Shown here: in pieces, positions 19,078 through 28,040 of the stretch
Numbering within the stretch: position 1 is the first letter of the stretch
Layout: the number at the start of each line of letters is the position of its first letter
From: Flavobacterium sp.
GTDB lineage: Bacteria > Bacteroidota > Bacteroidia > Flavobacteriales > Flavobacteriaceae
Direction: 5' to 3'
DNA: 64,000 nt
NCBI RefSeq assembly: GCF_027484205.1
Contig: NZ_JAIXUB010000026.1
Span: 248,001 to 312,000 of the forward strand
Position numbers and translations under genes: made by a program
Notes under the pieces: generated by a model
What the model was told of the DNA's origin: nothing
Databases searched by the model: none
The model's input: the letters and a program-made list of their open reading frames with translations, nothing else

Positions 19078-20337
19078 CTATTCTACGTTTTGAACGCTTG
19101 CTTCTGCTATTTTAGCATAAGTTCCGTTTACTAATTTTTCACGAATTGCTTCAAATGCAGCTAAAGTTTCATCAATATCAGCTAAAGTATGTGAAGCTGT
19201 AGGAATCATTCTCAATAAGATTATTCCTTTTGGAATTACAGGATAAACTACAATTGACAAGAAAATACCATAATTTTCTCTCAAGTCATTTACCATGATC
19301 ATTGCTTCAGGAATCGAACCTTCGAGATAAACAGGTGTTACACAAGTATTTGTATCACCAATGTTAAATCCTCTAGATTTCAATCCTCCTTGTAAAGCAT
19401 TTACATTTTCCCAAAGTTTGTCTTTCAATTCTGATGACTTACGAAGTAACTCCAAACGTTTCAAAGCACCAACTGTTTGAATCATTGGCAATGCTTTAGC
19501 AAACATTTGTGAACGTAAATTATATTTTAAATAATCGATAATATCTTTATCTGCGGCTAAAAAAGCTCCAATACTTGCCATAGATTTAGCAAAAGTTGAA
19601 AAATAAACATCAATTCCATCTTGGCAACCTTGCTCTTCTCCTGCTCCAGCACCAGTTTTTCCTAGTGTTCCAAAACCGTGAGCATCGTCAACCAATAAAC
19701 GGAAATTGTATTTTTTCTTCATTTCTACAATTTCTTTCAACTTTCCTTGTTGACCACGCATTCCAAAAACTCCTTCTGTAATGAATAAAATTCCTCCACC
19801 AGTTTCTGTAGCCATTTTAGTAGCACGCTGAAGGTTTTTCTCCATACTTTCAAGATCATTGTGTTTGTATGTGAAACGTTTTCCCATGTGTAAACGAACA
19901 CCATCAATGATACAAGCGTGTGCATCTACATCATAAACAATAATATCATTTTTTGTAACTAAAGCATCAATACATGACATTATTCCTTGATAACCAAAGT
20001 TCAATAAATAAGCAGACTCTTTTTGAACAAACTCTGCTAATTCTCTCTCTAACTGCTCATGAGCATTAGTATGACCACTCATCATTCTTGCTCCCATTGG
20101 GTAAGCCGCACCATATTGAATAGCGGCATCTGTATCTGCTTTACGAACTTCTGGATGATTTGCTAAACCTAAATAATCGTTTAAACTCCAATTTAAAATA
20201 TCTTTACCTTGAAATTGCATTCTTGGACCTAATTCTCCTTCTAATTTAGGAAAAACAAAATATCCTTCTGCTTGAGAAGCCCATTTTCCTAGTGGTCCTT
20301 TATTGTTTTGTATTCTTTCAAATAAATCTTTTACCAT
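19078..20337 (-). CDS. Alpha-oxoamine synthase (serine palmitoyltransferase or cysteate acyltransferase type)
   Basis: PLP enzyme of 419 residues that condenses an amino acid with an acyl thioester. Visible features are WSLNDYLGLANHPEV near residue 50, GARMMSGHTNAHEQLE (about 83), the PLP-stacking His in DVDAHACIIDG (about 140), DDAHGFGTLG (about 217) and the PLP-binding Lys251 in STFAKSMASIG. These fit the SPT / KBL / BioF family. Bacteroidota use such enzymes for sphingolipids (serine) or capnine sulfonolipids (cysteate); BioF is less likely because no biotin genes are nearby. A -7 element TACTTTTG lies on the minus strand at 20364-20371. Which amino acid is used cannot be read by eye. Confidence 0.88.
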   Translation of the reverse strand: MVKDLFERIQNNKGPLGKWASQAEGYFVFPKLEGELGPRMQFQGKDILNWSLNDYLGLANHPEVRKADTDAAIQYGAAYPMGARMMSGHTNAHEQLERELAEFVQKESAYLLNFGYQGIMSCIDALVTKNDIIVYDVDAHACIIDGVRLHMGKRFTYKHNDLESMEKNLQRATKMATETGGGILFITEGVFGMRGQQGKLKEIVEMKKKYNFRLLVDDAHGFGTLGKTGAGAGEEQGCQDGIDVYFSTFAKSMASIGAFLAADKDIIDYLKYNLRSQMFAKALPMIQTVGALKRLELLRKSSELKDKLWENVNALQGGLKSRGFNIGDTNTCVTPVYLEGSIPEAMIMVNDLRENYGIFLSIVVYPVIPKGIILLRMIPTASHTLADIDETLAAFEAIREKLVNGTYAKIAEASVQNVE

Positions 20338-20497
20338 GATAACTATGTTGTTAAAAAACGATGCAAAAGTAGTGAATATTTTTTTATTGATTTAGAATAT
20401 TTTTTTACAATTTTCTAATACAATTTACTTTATAAAACTCTAGACCAAAATGTTAAACTTATAAATTGAAATAATCAGATTTTAATTAAATTTTGTT

Positions 20498-22288
20498 CTA
20501 CTCCTTTTCAAATAAGTCACTCAAATTTTCTAGTCTTGCCTTTGAGTTTTCATATTTAATTTTCCTCTCTGAATCAGTTAAAAAGCTATAATTATCTAAT
20601 TTATTTATAAAATTTTGAAGTAATTGATTTTTAATTTTTCTTGCTTTTTCAAAAGATTTCAATTTAAAATAGCTTTCAATTATAGAAATGCTTTCAAAAC
20701 TGAAATAAGATAAATTATTAGGATATAAATTTATGCATTCGTCTAAAACAGATTCTGCTTTTTTTAATTGATTTTCATTAAAATAATATTCTGCTAATCT
20801 CCAATAAATAGTTCTATAATTCATACCGAGTTGTCTTTCTTCAACTGGTAAATTGTTTTTGTTTTTAAATTGAAACATCTTTTTTGAATTTTCCTCTAAC
20901 TTGGGAACATTCACATATCCAATTTCGTAATCCGTTGTAATTTCCTCTTTCCAACCTAATTTATATACAAATCCTTCAAACATCAAATATTTTGACAATC
21001 CAAGATAACTATCTTCAGAATTATAATCTGCAAAATAAATAGGTCTTTTCCAATTGTTAGTAGCAATAATATCGAGCATAACCAAATGATTTCTATATAA
21101 CGCTTGTTGATCGATACTCCATTCTATTTTTCTTTCTTCTTTACCAAAAGAAAAATCTTTTGATGGAATTGTTTTATAGTTTTTAGTTAGTGTTTCAACA
21201 AAATTTGCCTCATCAGAAATCACAGAATTTAATTTTTCAATTGAAATTACATCATTTGATGATTCAACAAATAATAAAACTTCGCTTGAATCATCTTTTA
21301 TAAAATTAGAATCTAATGATAACGGAATTCCATTGGATTCTAAAACGTTATTTTTCATCATAAGTGTATAACGCTCATCTTGAAGTAAGCTAGTATTGAC
21401 TATTAACACATCTTTTCTATAATTATTTTTCGCTTGATAAATCAACAATGGAAAAGTATCGTTATCACCTGCTGTAAATAAAATAGCATCCTTTTCGCAA
21501 GAATCTAACATACTTTTAGCATAAAGCTTATAATTTTCTGAGTACATATCAATACCATCAATTTCTTTCATTGCCACTTCATCGTTTTGATAAATTCTTA
21601 AATTTAAAAAACAACTTGCTATCTCATTAAAATATTTAATTCCGATTTGACCTGGAATTGTCTCAAATTTAGGATTGCGATCATATAACTCTTTAAAACA
21701 ATTAATTGCTTTATTTTCAACTGAAAGATACTTTTGTAATTGTTCAGCAGTCATTGAATTTTTTGAAATTGGTAATTTGAAATTGATTTTAGAAATAGAA
21801 AAATCAAAATTATCGTTCAATAATCCATTGGCATAATTAGAATATGCATATCCAAGTGAGTACAACTCTAAATCTGTTAATGGCTTTTTATTTTCATAGA
21901 GCTTTATCAAATCGTCATCCCAACCAACGTATCCATAATATTTTAAACTATTGAATCTTTGTGGTGAAGAACTGTTTAAAAAACTTGTAATTTCATCTTC
22001 ATCGACATGAATTTGAGTATTTTTAGGAAATCTAATTGGGTTATACTTTTTGTAATGATTATCCCAAAACAATTCTGTTATTGTATCTTTAGTTTCAGTG
22101 TAAATTGTAGTGACATTCCAACCAATTTCTCTTTTTTCTAAAAGAATGGTATTACTTTGATTGATAAAACTAGCATCATACTTTTTAAAAAGTTCAGTGA
22201 CAATATCTTTATACGTTGGAGTATTATTTTGACAATATCCTGAAATAGTAATAAAAAAGAATAAAAAAAGTGATAGCTTTATTTTCAT
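20498..22288 (-). CDS. Secreted soluble protein resembling the C-terminal domain of DUF2723 proteins
   Basis: A 596-residue protein with a signal peptide (MKIKLSLFLFFFITISGYCQ) and no other membrane helix. About residues 265-300 read ILFTAGDNDTFPLLIYQAKN...DVLIVNTSLLQDERY, and about 405 reads NWKRPIYFADYNS. These are the marker motifs of the periplasmic C-terminal part of Bacteroidota DUF2723 membrane proteins (GT-C-like), where they follow about 12 membrane helices. Here the membrane domain is absent. The last 110 residues look like TPR helices (LAEYYFNENQLKKAESVLDECINLYPNN). Function unknown; it may be a free partner of a DUF2723 enzyme elsewhere, or a degenerate paralogue. Confidence 0.7.
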   Translation of the reverse strand: MKIKLSLFLFFFITISGYCQNNTPTYKDIVTELFKKYDASFINQSNTILLEKREIGWNVTTIYTETKDTITELFWDNHYKKYNPIRFPKNTQIHVDEDEITSFLNSSSPQRFNSLKYYGYVGWDDDLIKLYENKKPLTDLELYSLGYAYSNYANGLLNDNFDFSISKINFKLPISKNSMTAEQLQKYLSVENKAINCFKELYDRNPKFETIPGQIGIKYFNEIASCFLNLRIYQNDEVAMKEIDGIDMYSENYKLYAKSMLDSCEKDAILFTAGDNDTFPLLIYQAKNNYRKDVLIVNTSLLQDERYTLMMKNNVLESNGIPLSLDSNFIKDDSSEVLLFVESSNDVISIEKLNSVISDEANFVETLTKNYKTIPSKDFSFGKEERKIEWSIDQQALYRNHLVMLDIIATNNWKRPIYFADYNSEDSYLGLSKYLMFEGFVYKLGWKEEITTDYEIGYVNVPKLEENSKKMFQFKNKNNLPVEERQLGMNYRTIYWRLAEYYFNENQLKKAESVLDECINLYPNNLSYFSFESISIIESYFKLKSFEKARKIKNQLLQNFINKLDNYSFLTDSERKIKYENSKARLENLSDLFEKE

Positions 22289-22379
22289 TTAACAAGTATT
22301 AAAATTAAGACAAAAGAATATAAATATTGTAAACAACCAAAGATAACTCAAATAATTTAATAGTATATAAAACAAAAAA

Positions 22380-22408
22380 GAAAGCAACCATTAAAATGAT
22401 TGCTTTCA
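22380..22408 (-). terminator. Terminator in the gap between the DUF2723-like and kinase genes
   Basis: An inverted repeat (GAAAGCAA-type arms with one mismatch) is followed on the minus strand by a T-rich run. It stands about 245 bases past the kinase stop and 90 bases before the next gene, so it more likely ends a separate short transcript than the kinase mRNA. Confidence 0.7.
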
Positions 22409-22588
22409 AACATTGTGCGCTTAAAATTAATTTTCAATACTCTACAGATAAATTGCCCCAATCAATTTAAATTATAAAATAAATATCTTGAAAATAATTT
22501 TAAACTTTAATTTCTGAAAATTCTAAATCGAATGAATAAAAATACTTTCAGAAATAACCAATTAACCTAACTACTTTAATTATTATTG
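22380..22588 (-). ncRNA. Candidate small RNA of about 200 nt
   Basis: Between a minus-strand promoter (22592-22619) and the terminator at 22380-22408 lie about 180 bases without any ORF of note. The predicted transcript contains a perfect nine-base stem, TTTCTGAAA with TTTCAGAAA (about 22513-22555), and ends in the terminator. It could be an independent sRNA, a 6S-like RNA, or an attenuator in the leader of the DUF2723-like gene. No known family is recognised with confidence. Confidence 0.35.
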
Positions 22589-22591
22589 AGA

Positions 22592-22619
22592 CAAAAGTAA
22601 ACAGATAAAACCAACCCAA
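22592..22619 (-). promoter_or_regulatory. Bacteroidota-type promoter reading into the gap
   Basis: On the minus strand, TTG, 17 bases, then TACTTTTG (plus-strand 22592-22599) fits the -33/-7 consensus TTG-N17-23-TAnnTTTG. It lies 35-60 bases past the kinase stop codon. Confidence 0.5.
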
Positions 22620-22624
22620 ATAGC

Positions 22625-22653
22625 GTAGTTTTACGTGTTTTTATTAAAACTAC
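22625..22653 (-). repeat. Hairpin directly after the hybrid kinase stop
   Basis: Perfect nine-base inverted repeat GTAGTTTTA / TAAAACTAC with an 11-base loop, abutting the stop codon (22654-22656). No T-run follows on the minus strand, so it may be an mRNA 3'-end stabiliser or a weak terminator. Confidence 0.55.
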
Positions 22654-25020
22654 CTAAATACATTTTTGAATAGTTTCAAATAAAATTTCTTTATTAATGG
22701 GTTTAGATAAATAAAAATTCATTCCTATTTCTTTGACTCTGTCTTTAGTTGTTTCCATAACATCTGCTGTTACTGCAATAATTGGTATATTTTTATCATT
22801 CATTCCAGAATTACCTTTTCTAATTTCAATCGTTGCCTCATAGCCATCCATTATTGGCATTTGCAAATCCATTAATACAATATCATACTTTGACTTATGC
22901 ATCATTTGTATACCTTCTTCTCCATTAAAAGCATAATCAACTTCAGTATTCAACCATTTTTTGGTAATCATTTTTAAAACCATTTGATTCATGGCATTAT
23001 CCTCTACAACTAAAATTCGTTTTCCGCGCAAGTCATATTCTATAGCATCAGCTAATAAAACTTCTTCTTTCTTTACAACTTCATCTACTGTCAACTTAAC
23101 CGTGCAAACTGTACCTTGATTTTCGATACTTTGAATATCAATAGAACCTTTATGAAGTTGAACCAATGCTTTAACGATGTACAATCCCAAACCTAATCCA
23201 CCATATTTCCTTTTATTATCAATTGACTGTTGTGAAAATGAGTCGAAAATACTATCAATTTTTTCTTTAGCAATTCCTTCTCCGGTATCAGAAACGATAA
23301 AAGTCAAATTTACTTTTCCTTGCTCAACAGATGATTCAACTCTAAATTTTACGAAACCTTCATTGGTAAACTTTAAAGCATTACTCAATAAATTCATCAT
23401 TATTTGTCTAATCCTACTACAATCTCCTTTCAAAGTATTAGGCAAGCCATTTTGAAGAAATAATTGAAAATCTAAATTTTTACTTTTTGCTCTCAGAGTT
23501 ATATCACTTCTAACTTCTTCTAATAATTGATGCAAATTAAACTCTGCTTCCTCTAATTTTATCTCTTCTTTTTCAATCTTAGAAAAATCTAAAATATCAT
23601 TTACAGAACTCAACAAACTACTTGATGAACTTCTTATGAATTCACATTTTTCTTGAATTGATTTACTATCCGTTTCACCTTGTATAGATTCAACAAAGTT
23701 CATAATAGCATTTAATGGAGTTCGTAATTCATGACTTATATTAGATAAAAAATAAGACTTCATCTCGTTCATTTCTTCCGATTTTTGAAGTGCAACTGTT
23801 TGATGTTTTTCTTTATCTTCTTTAAGTTTCTTAATCAAATTTGCCATTGACAATGACAAGAAAACTACTTCTAAACCAGTTCCCAATTTTGAACTATTTT
23901 CGGTAATAAAATTATAAGGTAATAAACTAAAATTCTTTAAAATAAATATCACAAAACCAGTGACTAATGACAAAATTCCCAAGGTAAAAAAATGATATAT
24001 TTTTCCTGTTGTTTTGTATAAAATAACTAAAGATGAAATTATAAGAATCAATAAAAACAAACCTAGAGCATTCATTATTGGATAACCATATTCAAACCAT
24101 TCTGATACAAAAATTATCATAAATAAAAGCCCAGCAAAAAGAACATACAAAAGATTATAACAAAAATTTAATCGAGCACTTATTTTTTTTACCTCTAAAA
24201 ATGTTTGAGCATATTTACCAAGAAAAACTCCAGAAATTATAGCAAATAATAAAACTGATTTATGTGATAGCCATCCAGAATTAGGTGTAATGAACTGATA
24301 AAAATAACCATCTAATGAAAATTGCAGTAAGCCAATAAAAACCACATATAAACTGTAATACAAGAAAACTCTTTCTTTCATGGCATAAAAAAAGAAAAAG
24401 TATAAAATGGATGCAATGATCAAAATTCCATAAAAGAAACCAAAAACGATTTGTTCAAAAGAAGTTACTTCTACAAGTTTCATTGGTGTTCTCAAAATCA
24501 CAGGAGCATTAATAACTTCACCATCACTTTTCAAATTGATGTAATAATAAGCAGACTCTTTTGGCATTAAATAAACGGTAAAAAGAGTTTTTCTATGTTT
24601 GAAACTCCTTTCATCAAACGGAATATTATCACCACTTTTTTGATAATCAACAACTTTACCATTTACTACTTTGTAAAGATTAGCGTAATCAATAATTGGT
24701 CGAGAAGATTCTAAATAATATTTTACATCACTATTGGTTTCATTCTTAATAGAAAAATACAACCAATAATTATCTTTTGAAAATCCTAAATCTGAATTTT
24801 CATTTTCTAATAATTTAAATTTTTCTTTGCTAATTTTGAGCACTTCATCAATTGATAAATGCTTTTGCTTTGCATTGATTATAGAAGTATATTGATGTAA
24901 AGAAACCTCTTCTAAAAGTTCCGAATTTGTTTTATTAACAAGAAATTGAGCAAAGCAATTACTAAAACTAAAAAGTAAAAACGTTGCTAAAAATAATAAT
25001 TTAGTGTATTTTTTTTTCAT
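22654..25020 (-). CDS. Hybrid sensor histidine kinase with 7TMR-DISM sensor and receiver domain
   Basis: A 788-residue inner-membrane signal protein. Order of parts: signal peptide (to about residue 25); 7TMR-DISM extracellular domain (about 30-185, with DNYWLYFSIKNET); seven membrane helices (about 190-395); a short coiled linker; HisKA with phospho-acceptor His430 in SHELRTPLNAIMNF; HATPase_c with N-box MNLLSNALKF and G-boxes DTGEGIA and GGLGLGLYIVK; and a C-terminal receiver with ILVVEDNAMNQMVL and phospho-acceptor Asp718 in LMDLQMPIMDG. No DNA-binding output is attached and no response regulator gene is next to it, so it must pass phosphate to a distant partner or a histidine phosphotransferase. 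The carbohydrate or lipid ligand of DISM sensors is usually unknown. Confidence 0.93.
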   Translation of the reverse strand: MKKKYTKLLFLATFLLFSFSNCFAQFLVNKTNSELLEEVSLHQYTSIINAKQKHLSIDEVLKISKEKFKLLENENSDLGFSKDNYWLYFSIKNETNSDVKYYLESSRPIIDYANLYKVVNGKVVDYQKSGDNIPFDERSFKHRKTLFTVYLMPKESAYYYINLKSDGEVINAPVILRTPMKLVEVTSFEQIVFGFFYGILIIASILYFFFFYAMKERVFLYYSLYVVFIGLLQFSLDGYFYQFITPNSGWLSHKSVLLFAIISGVFLGKYAQTFLEVKKISARLNFCYNLLYVLFAGLLFMIIFVSEWFEYGYPIMNALGLFLLILIISSLVILYKTTGKIYHFFTLGILSLVTGFVIFILKNFSLLPYNFITENSSKLGTGLEVVFLSLSMANLIKKLKEDKEKHQTVALQKSEEMNEMKSYFLSNISHELRTPLNAIMNFVESIQGETDSKSIQEKCEFIRSSSSSLLSSVNDILDFSKIEKEEIKLEEAEFNLHQLLEEVRSDITLRAKSKNLDFQLFLQNGLPNTLKGDCSRIRQIMMNLLSNALKFTNEGFVKFRVESSVEQGKVNLTFIVSDTGEGIAKEKIDSIFDSFSQQSIDNKRKYGGLGLGLYIVKALVQLHKGSIDIQSIENQGTVCTVKLTVDEVVKKEEVLLADAIEYDLRGKRILVVEDNAMNQMVLKMITKKWLNTEVDYAFNGEEGIQMMHKSKYDIVLMDLQMPIMDGYEATIEIRKGNSGMNDKNIPIIAVTADVMETTKDRVKEIGMNFYLSKPINKEILFETIQKCI

Positions 25021-25126
25021 ATTTATGGTACATCTTGGGGTTGCACTATGTGCATTTACGCAAAAAATTAATTCTCAGTTTTATCAAACTTAAAAAAATT
25101 TAATAATTAAATTTGCAATAAAAAAT

Positions 25127-25699
25127 ATGAAACTCGTTTTTGCGTCTAACAACAAAAATAAAATTAAAGAAATCCAACTCTTGGTTCCAAATTCTATTCA
25201 AATAGTAAGTCTTGAAGATATTGGTTGCACAGAAGAAATTCCAGAAACTGCTGACACAATAGAAGGAAATGCTATTTTAAAAGCAAATTATGTTACCCAA
25301 AAATATGGTTACAATTGTTTTGCAGACGATTCAGGCTTAGAAGTTGATGCGCTTAATGGCGAACCAGGTGTTTTCTCTGCAAGATATGCTGGTGAACCTA
25401 AAAACGATGATAATAATATGAATAAATTATTATCAAATCTTAAAGATAAAACCAATAGAACTGCCAATTTTAAAACCGTCATTTGTTTAAATTATAAAGG
25501 CAAACAACATCTTTTTACTGGAATTATAAACGGAAAAATCATTGATGAAAAAATAGGAAATAATGGTTTTGGATATGATCCTATTTTTGTAGCAAACGAC
25601 TATACAAAGACCTTCGCAGAACTTTCCATCGAAGAAAAGTCGAATATTAGTCATCGTGGCATTGCAGTAAAACAGTTAATTGAGTTCTTGAAAAAATAG
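25127..25699 (+). CDS. rdgB: XTP/dITP diphosphatase (non-canonical purine NTP pyrophosphatase)
   Basis: Cleans the nucleotide pool of ITP, dITP and XTP by hydrolysis to monophosphates. The 190 residues carry the family signatures: FASNNKNKIKEI near the N-terminus, the catalytic ADDSGLEVDALNGEPGVFSARYAG (about residues 67-90), GFGYDPIF (about 147) and the C-terminal SHRGIAVKQL. The Mg2+-binding acidic residues and the Lys/Asn of the substrate pocket are all in place. A -7 element TAAATTTG is at 25108-25115, 12 bases before the start codon. It is a single gene, followed by an intergenic repeat element. Confidence 0.96.
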   Translation: MKLVFASNNKNKIKEIQLLVPNSIQIVSLEDIGCTEEIPETADTIEGNAILKANYVTQKYGYNCFADDSGLEVDALNGEPGVFSARYAGEPKNDDNNMNKLLSNLKDKTNRTANFKTVICLNYKGKQHLFTGIINGKIIDEKIGNNGFGYDPIFVANDYTKTFAELSIEEKSNISHRGIAVKQLIEFLKK

Positions 25700-25702
25700 C
25701 TG

Positions 25703-25812
25703 GAAGATAGAGGCACGAAGCTGGTAGAAAAAAGTAAGAACTTCATGTTTTTCTCAAAAGTACCTGCACAAAAACTCCTGTCTTCCTACTTCAAACTTCC
25801 ATCTTGCTATCT
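25703..25812. repeat. Intergenic degenerate word-repeat element
   Basis: The left part (GGAAGATAGAGG... GAAG words) and the right part (the complement of GATGGAAGTTTGAAGTAGG words) form an imperfect long inverted repeat. It has no coding potential and sits just after the rdgB stop. Its composition differs from the AT-rich intergenic norm. Similar word-built elements occur at several other places in this window. Confidence 0.45.
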
Positions 25813-25901
25813 AAAAATCACAACTTATTGATTATCAATTGAAACCAAATTAGTTTATATCGTTTTTAAAACCTACCTTTGCACCCAATTTAAAATACTT
25901 T

Positions 25902-27881
25902 ATGAATAAATTTGAACAATTAGGTCTGAATGAGTCGTTACTGCTGGCGATCAAAGATCTAGGATTTGAGAATCCGTCAGAAGTGCAAGAAAAAGCCATT
26001 CCAGTCTTATTGGAAAAAAACACAGACTTAGTAGCTTTAGCACAAACAGGAACAGGGAAAACAGCAGCTTTTGGTTTTCCGCTAATCCAAAAAATCGATG
26101 CCGAAGACAGAAGTACACAAGCGTTAATTTTATCCCCAACGCGTGAGCTATGCTTACAAATCACCAACGAGATTAAACAATACTCAAAATATGTAAAAGG
26201 TTTACATACAGTGGCAGTTTATGGTGGTGCAAGCATTACAGAACAAGCCCGAGAAATTAAAAGAGGTGCACAAATTATTGTTGCAACTCCAGGAAGAATG
26301 CAAGACATGATCAATCGTGGTCTTGTAAACATTAAAAACATCAATTTCTGTATTCTTGACGAAGCAGATGAGATGTTGAACATGGGTTTTTATGAAGACA
26401 TTGTATCCATTTTATCGGATACTCCAGATGAGAAAAATACTTGGTTATTCTCTGCAACAATGCCTGCAGAAGTAGCAAGAATTGCTAAGAAATTTATGCA
26501 TGATCCAGCAGAAGTTACTGTTGGAAGCAAAAATTCAGGTTCAGCGACTGTTTCTCACGAATTTTATTGTGTGAATGCACGTGACCGTTATGAAGCATTA
26601 AAACGTTTAGCAGATGCTAATCCAGATATTTTTTCTGTAGTTTTTTGTAGAACAAAACGTGATACACAAGCGGTTGCAGAAAAATTAATTGAAGATGGTT
26701 ACAGTGCTGCTGCATTGCACGGAGATTTATCTCAAGCGCAACGTGATGGCGTTATGAAATCGTTTAGAGGTCGTCAAATTCAAATGCTTGTTGCGACAGA
26801 TGTTGCAGCTCGTGGAATTGACGTTGATAATATTACTCACGTAGTAAACTATCAATTACCAGACGAAATTGAAACCTATAATCACCGTTCAGGAAGAACT
26901 GGTCGTGCTGGTAAATTAGGAACTTCAATTGTAATTATCACTAAAAGTGAGATTCGTAAAATTGCGTCTATCGAAAGAATCATCCAACAAAAATTTCAAG
27001 AAAAAACAATTCCTTCTGGAATGGAAATTTGCGAAATTCAATTGTTGCACTTAGCTAATAAAATTAAAGATACTGAAGTTGACCACGAAATAGACAACTA
27101 TCTTCCTGCAATCAACGAAGTTCTTGATGGTTTAACTAAAGAAGAATTAATTAAGAAAATGGTTTCTGTTGAATTTAATAGATTCATCAACTACTATAAA
27201 AAGAAACGAGATTTATCGGGTGAAAAAGGTAGTGAAAGAAGCGAGAGAAGTTCAGAACCAAGAGAAATTAGAGCTGGTGATCCTGTTCGTTATTTCGTAA
27301 ATATTGGTGCAAGAGACGATTTCGACTGGATGCAATTGAAAGATTTCTTAAAAGAAACATTAGATTTAGGTCGTGACGACGTGTTTAAAGTGGATGTAAA
27401 AGAAGGTTTTTCTTTCTTTAATACTGACGGAGAACATACTGATAAAGTAATGTCAGTTCTTAACGGATTTGACCTTAACGGAAGACGTATCAACGTTGAA
27501 ATTTCTAAAAACGATGGCGGAAGCCGTGAAAGACGTGACCATAACGGAAGAAGTGGTGGCGGTTTCGGTGGCGGAAGAAGTTCAGGTGGTTTTAGAGGTG
27601 AAAGAAATTCTAGTGGCGAAAGAAAAGGTTCAGGAAGTTTTGGACCAAGAAGCGATCGTGGCGAAAGAAGTTCAGCTCCAAGACGTGAAGGCGGATTTTC
27701 ATCAGACAGACCAGCAAAAGAAAGCGGTTTTAGAAGTGAAAGAAGTTCTTCAGCTCCAAGAAGAGAACCAGGTTCAGCTCAAAGAGAAGGTAGTTCTCCA
27801 AGACGTTCTGAAGGAAGTTCTGATAGACCTGCAAGTCGTTCTTTTGACAGTGCAAAAACTAGAAGACCTAGAAGAAGTTAA
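25902..27881 (+). CDS. deaD: DEAD-box RNA helicase with DbpA-type RNA-binding domain and Arg/Ser/Gly-rich tail
   Basis: ATP-dependent RNA helicase likely acting in ribosome assembly or cold-linked RNA remodelling. Motifs: Q motif (FEQLGLNES...EVQEKAIP), Walker A AQTGTGKT (47-54), PTRELCLQ, DEAD at 153-156, SAT near 184, ATDVAARGIDVD and HRSGRTGRAG (about 328). Residues about 460-545 form a DbpA/CsdA-type RRM-like domain (VRYFVNIGARDDFDW...). The last 110 residues are low-complexity, rich in Arg, Ser and Gly with repeated SSAPRRE-type units; such tails bind RNA non-specifically. The -7 element TACCTTTG is at 25874-25881 and a terminator follows. The gene symbol follows the usual annotation of this domain order; csdA/dbpA-type naming is equally possible. 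Confidence 0.93.
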   Translation: MNKFEQLGLNESLLLAIKDLGFENPSEVQEKAIPVLLEKNTDLVALAQTGTGKTAAFGFPLIQKIDAEDRSTQALILSPTRELCLQITNEIKQYSKYVKGLHTVAVYGGASITEQAREIKRGAQIIVATPGRMQDMINRGLVNIKNINFCILDEADEMLNMGFYEDIVSILSDTPDEKNTWLFSATMPAEVARIAKKFMHDPAEVTVGSKNSGSATVSHEFYCVNARDRYEALKRLADANPDIFSVVFCRTKRDTQAVAEKLIEDGYSAAALHGDLSQAQRDGVMKSFRGRQIQMLVATDVAARGIDVDNITHVVNYQLPDEIETYNHRSGRTGRAGKLGTSIVIITKSEIRKIASIERIIQQKFQEKTIPSGMEICEIQLLHLANKIKDTEVDHEIDNYLPAINEVLDGLTKEELIKKMVSVEFNRFINYYKKKRDLSGEKGSERSERSSEPREIRAGDPVRYFVNIGARDDFDWMQLKDFLKETLDLGRDDVFKVDVKEGFSFFNTDGEHTDKVMSVLNGFDLNGRRINVEISKNDGGSRERRDHNGRSGGGFGGGRSSGGFRGERNSSGERKGSGSFGPRSDRGERSSAPRREGGFSSDRPAKESGFRSERSSSAPRREPGSAQREGSSPRRSEGSSDRPASRSFDSAKTRRPRRS

Positions 27882-27903
27882 GGATTTAATTTCAAAAATA
27901 TAT

Positions 27904-27939
27904 AAAACTCCAATTTTGATATTCGAAATTGGAGTTTTT
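27904..27939 (+). terminator. Terminator of the helicase gene
   Basis: Perfect 13-base arms at 27904-27916 and 27926-27938 end in a T-run, 20 bases past the stop codon. Confidence 0.9.
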
Positions 27940-28040
27940 GTTTCAAATCAATTAGGCATTTGTTAATTTTCTTATAATAATTTATAAAACCATTAGATTA
28001 TCTTAAAGAGTTTTTTACTTTTAAACTTTCAAACAAAAAC

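Noticed and set aside
27469..27966. A 165-residue plus-strand ORF overlapping the end of the helicase gene
   Set aside because: It is a frame shadow of the Arg/Ser/Gly-rich tail: the product is a monotonous Val/Glu/Leu/Lys string and the ORF runs through the helicase terminator.
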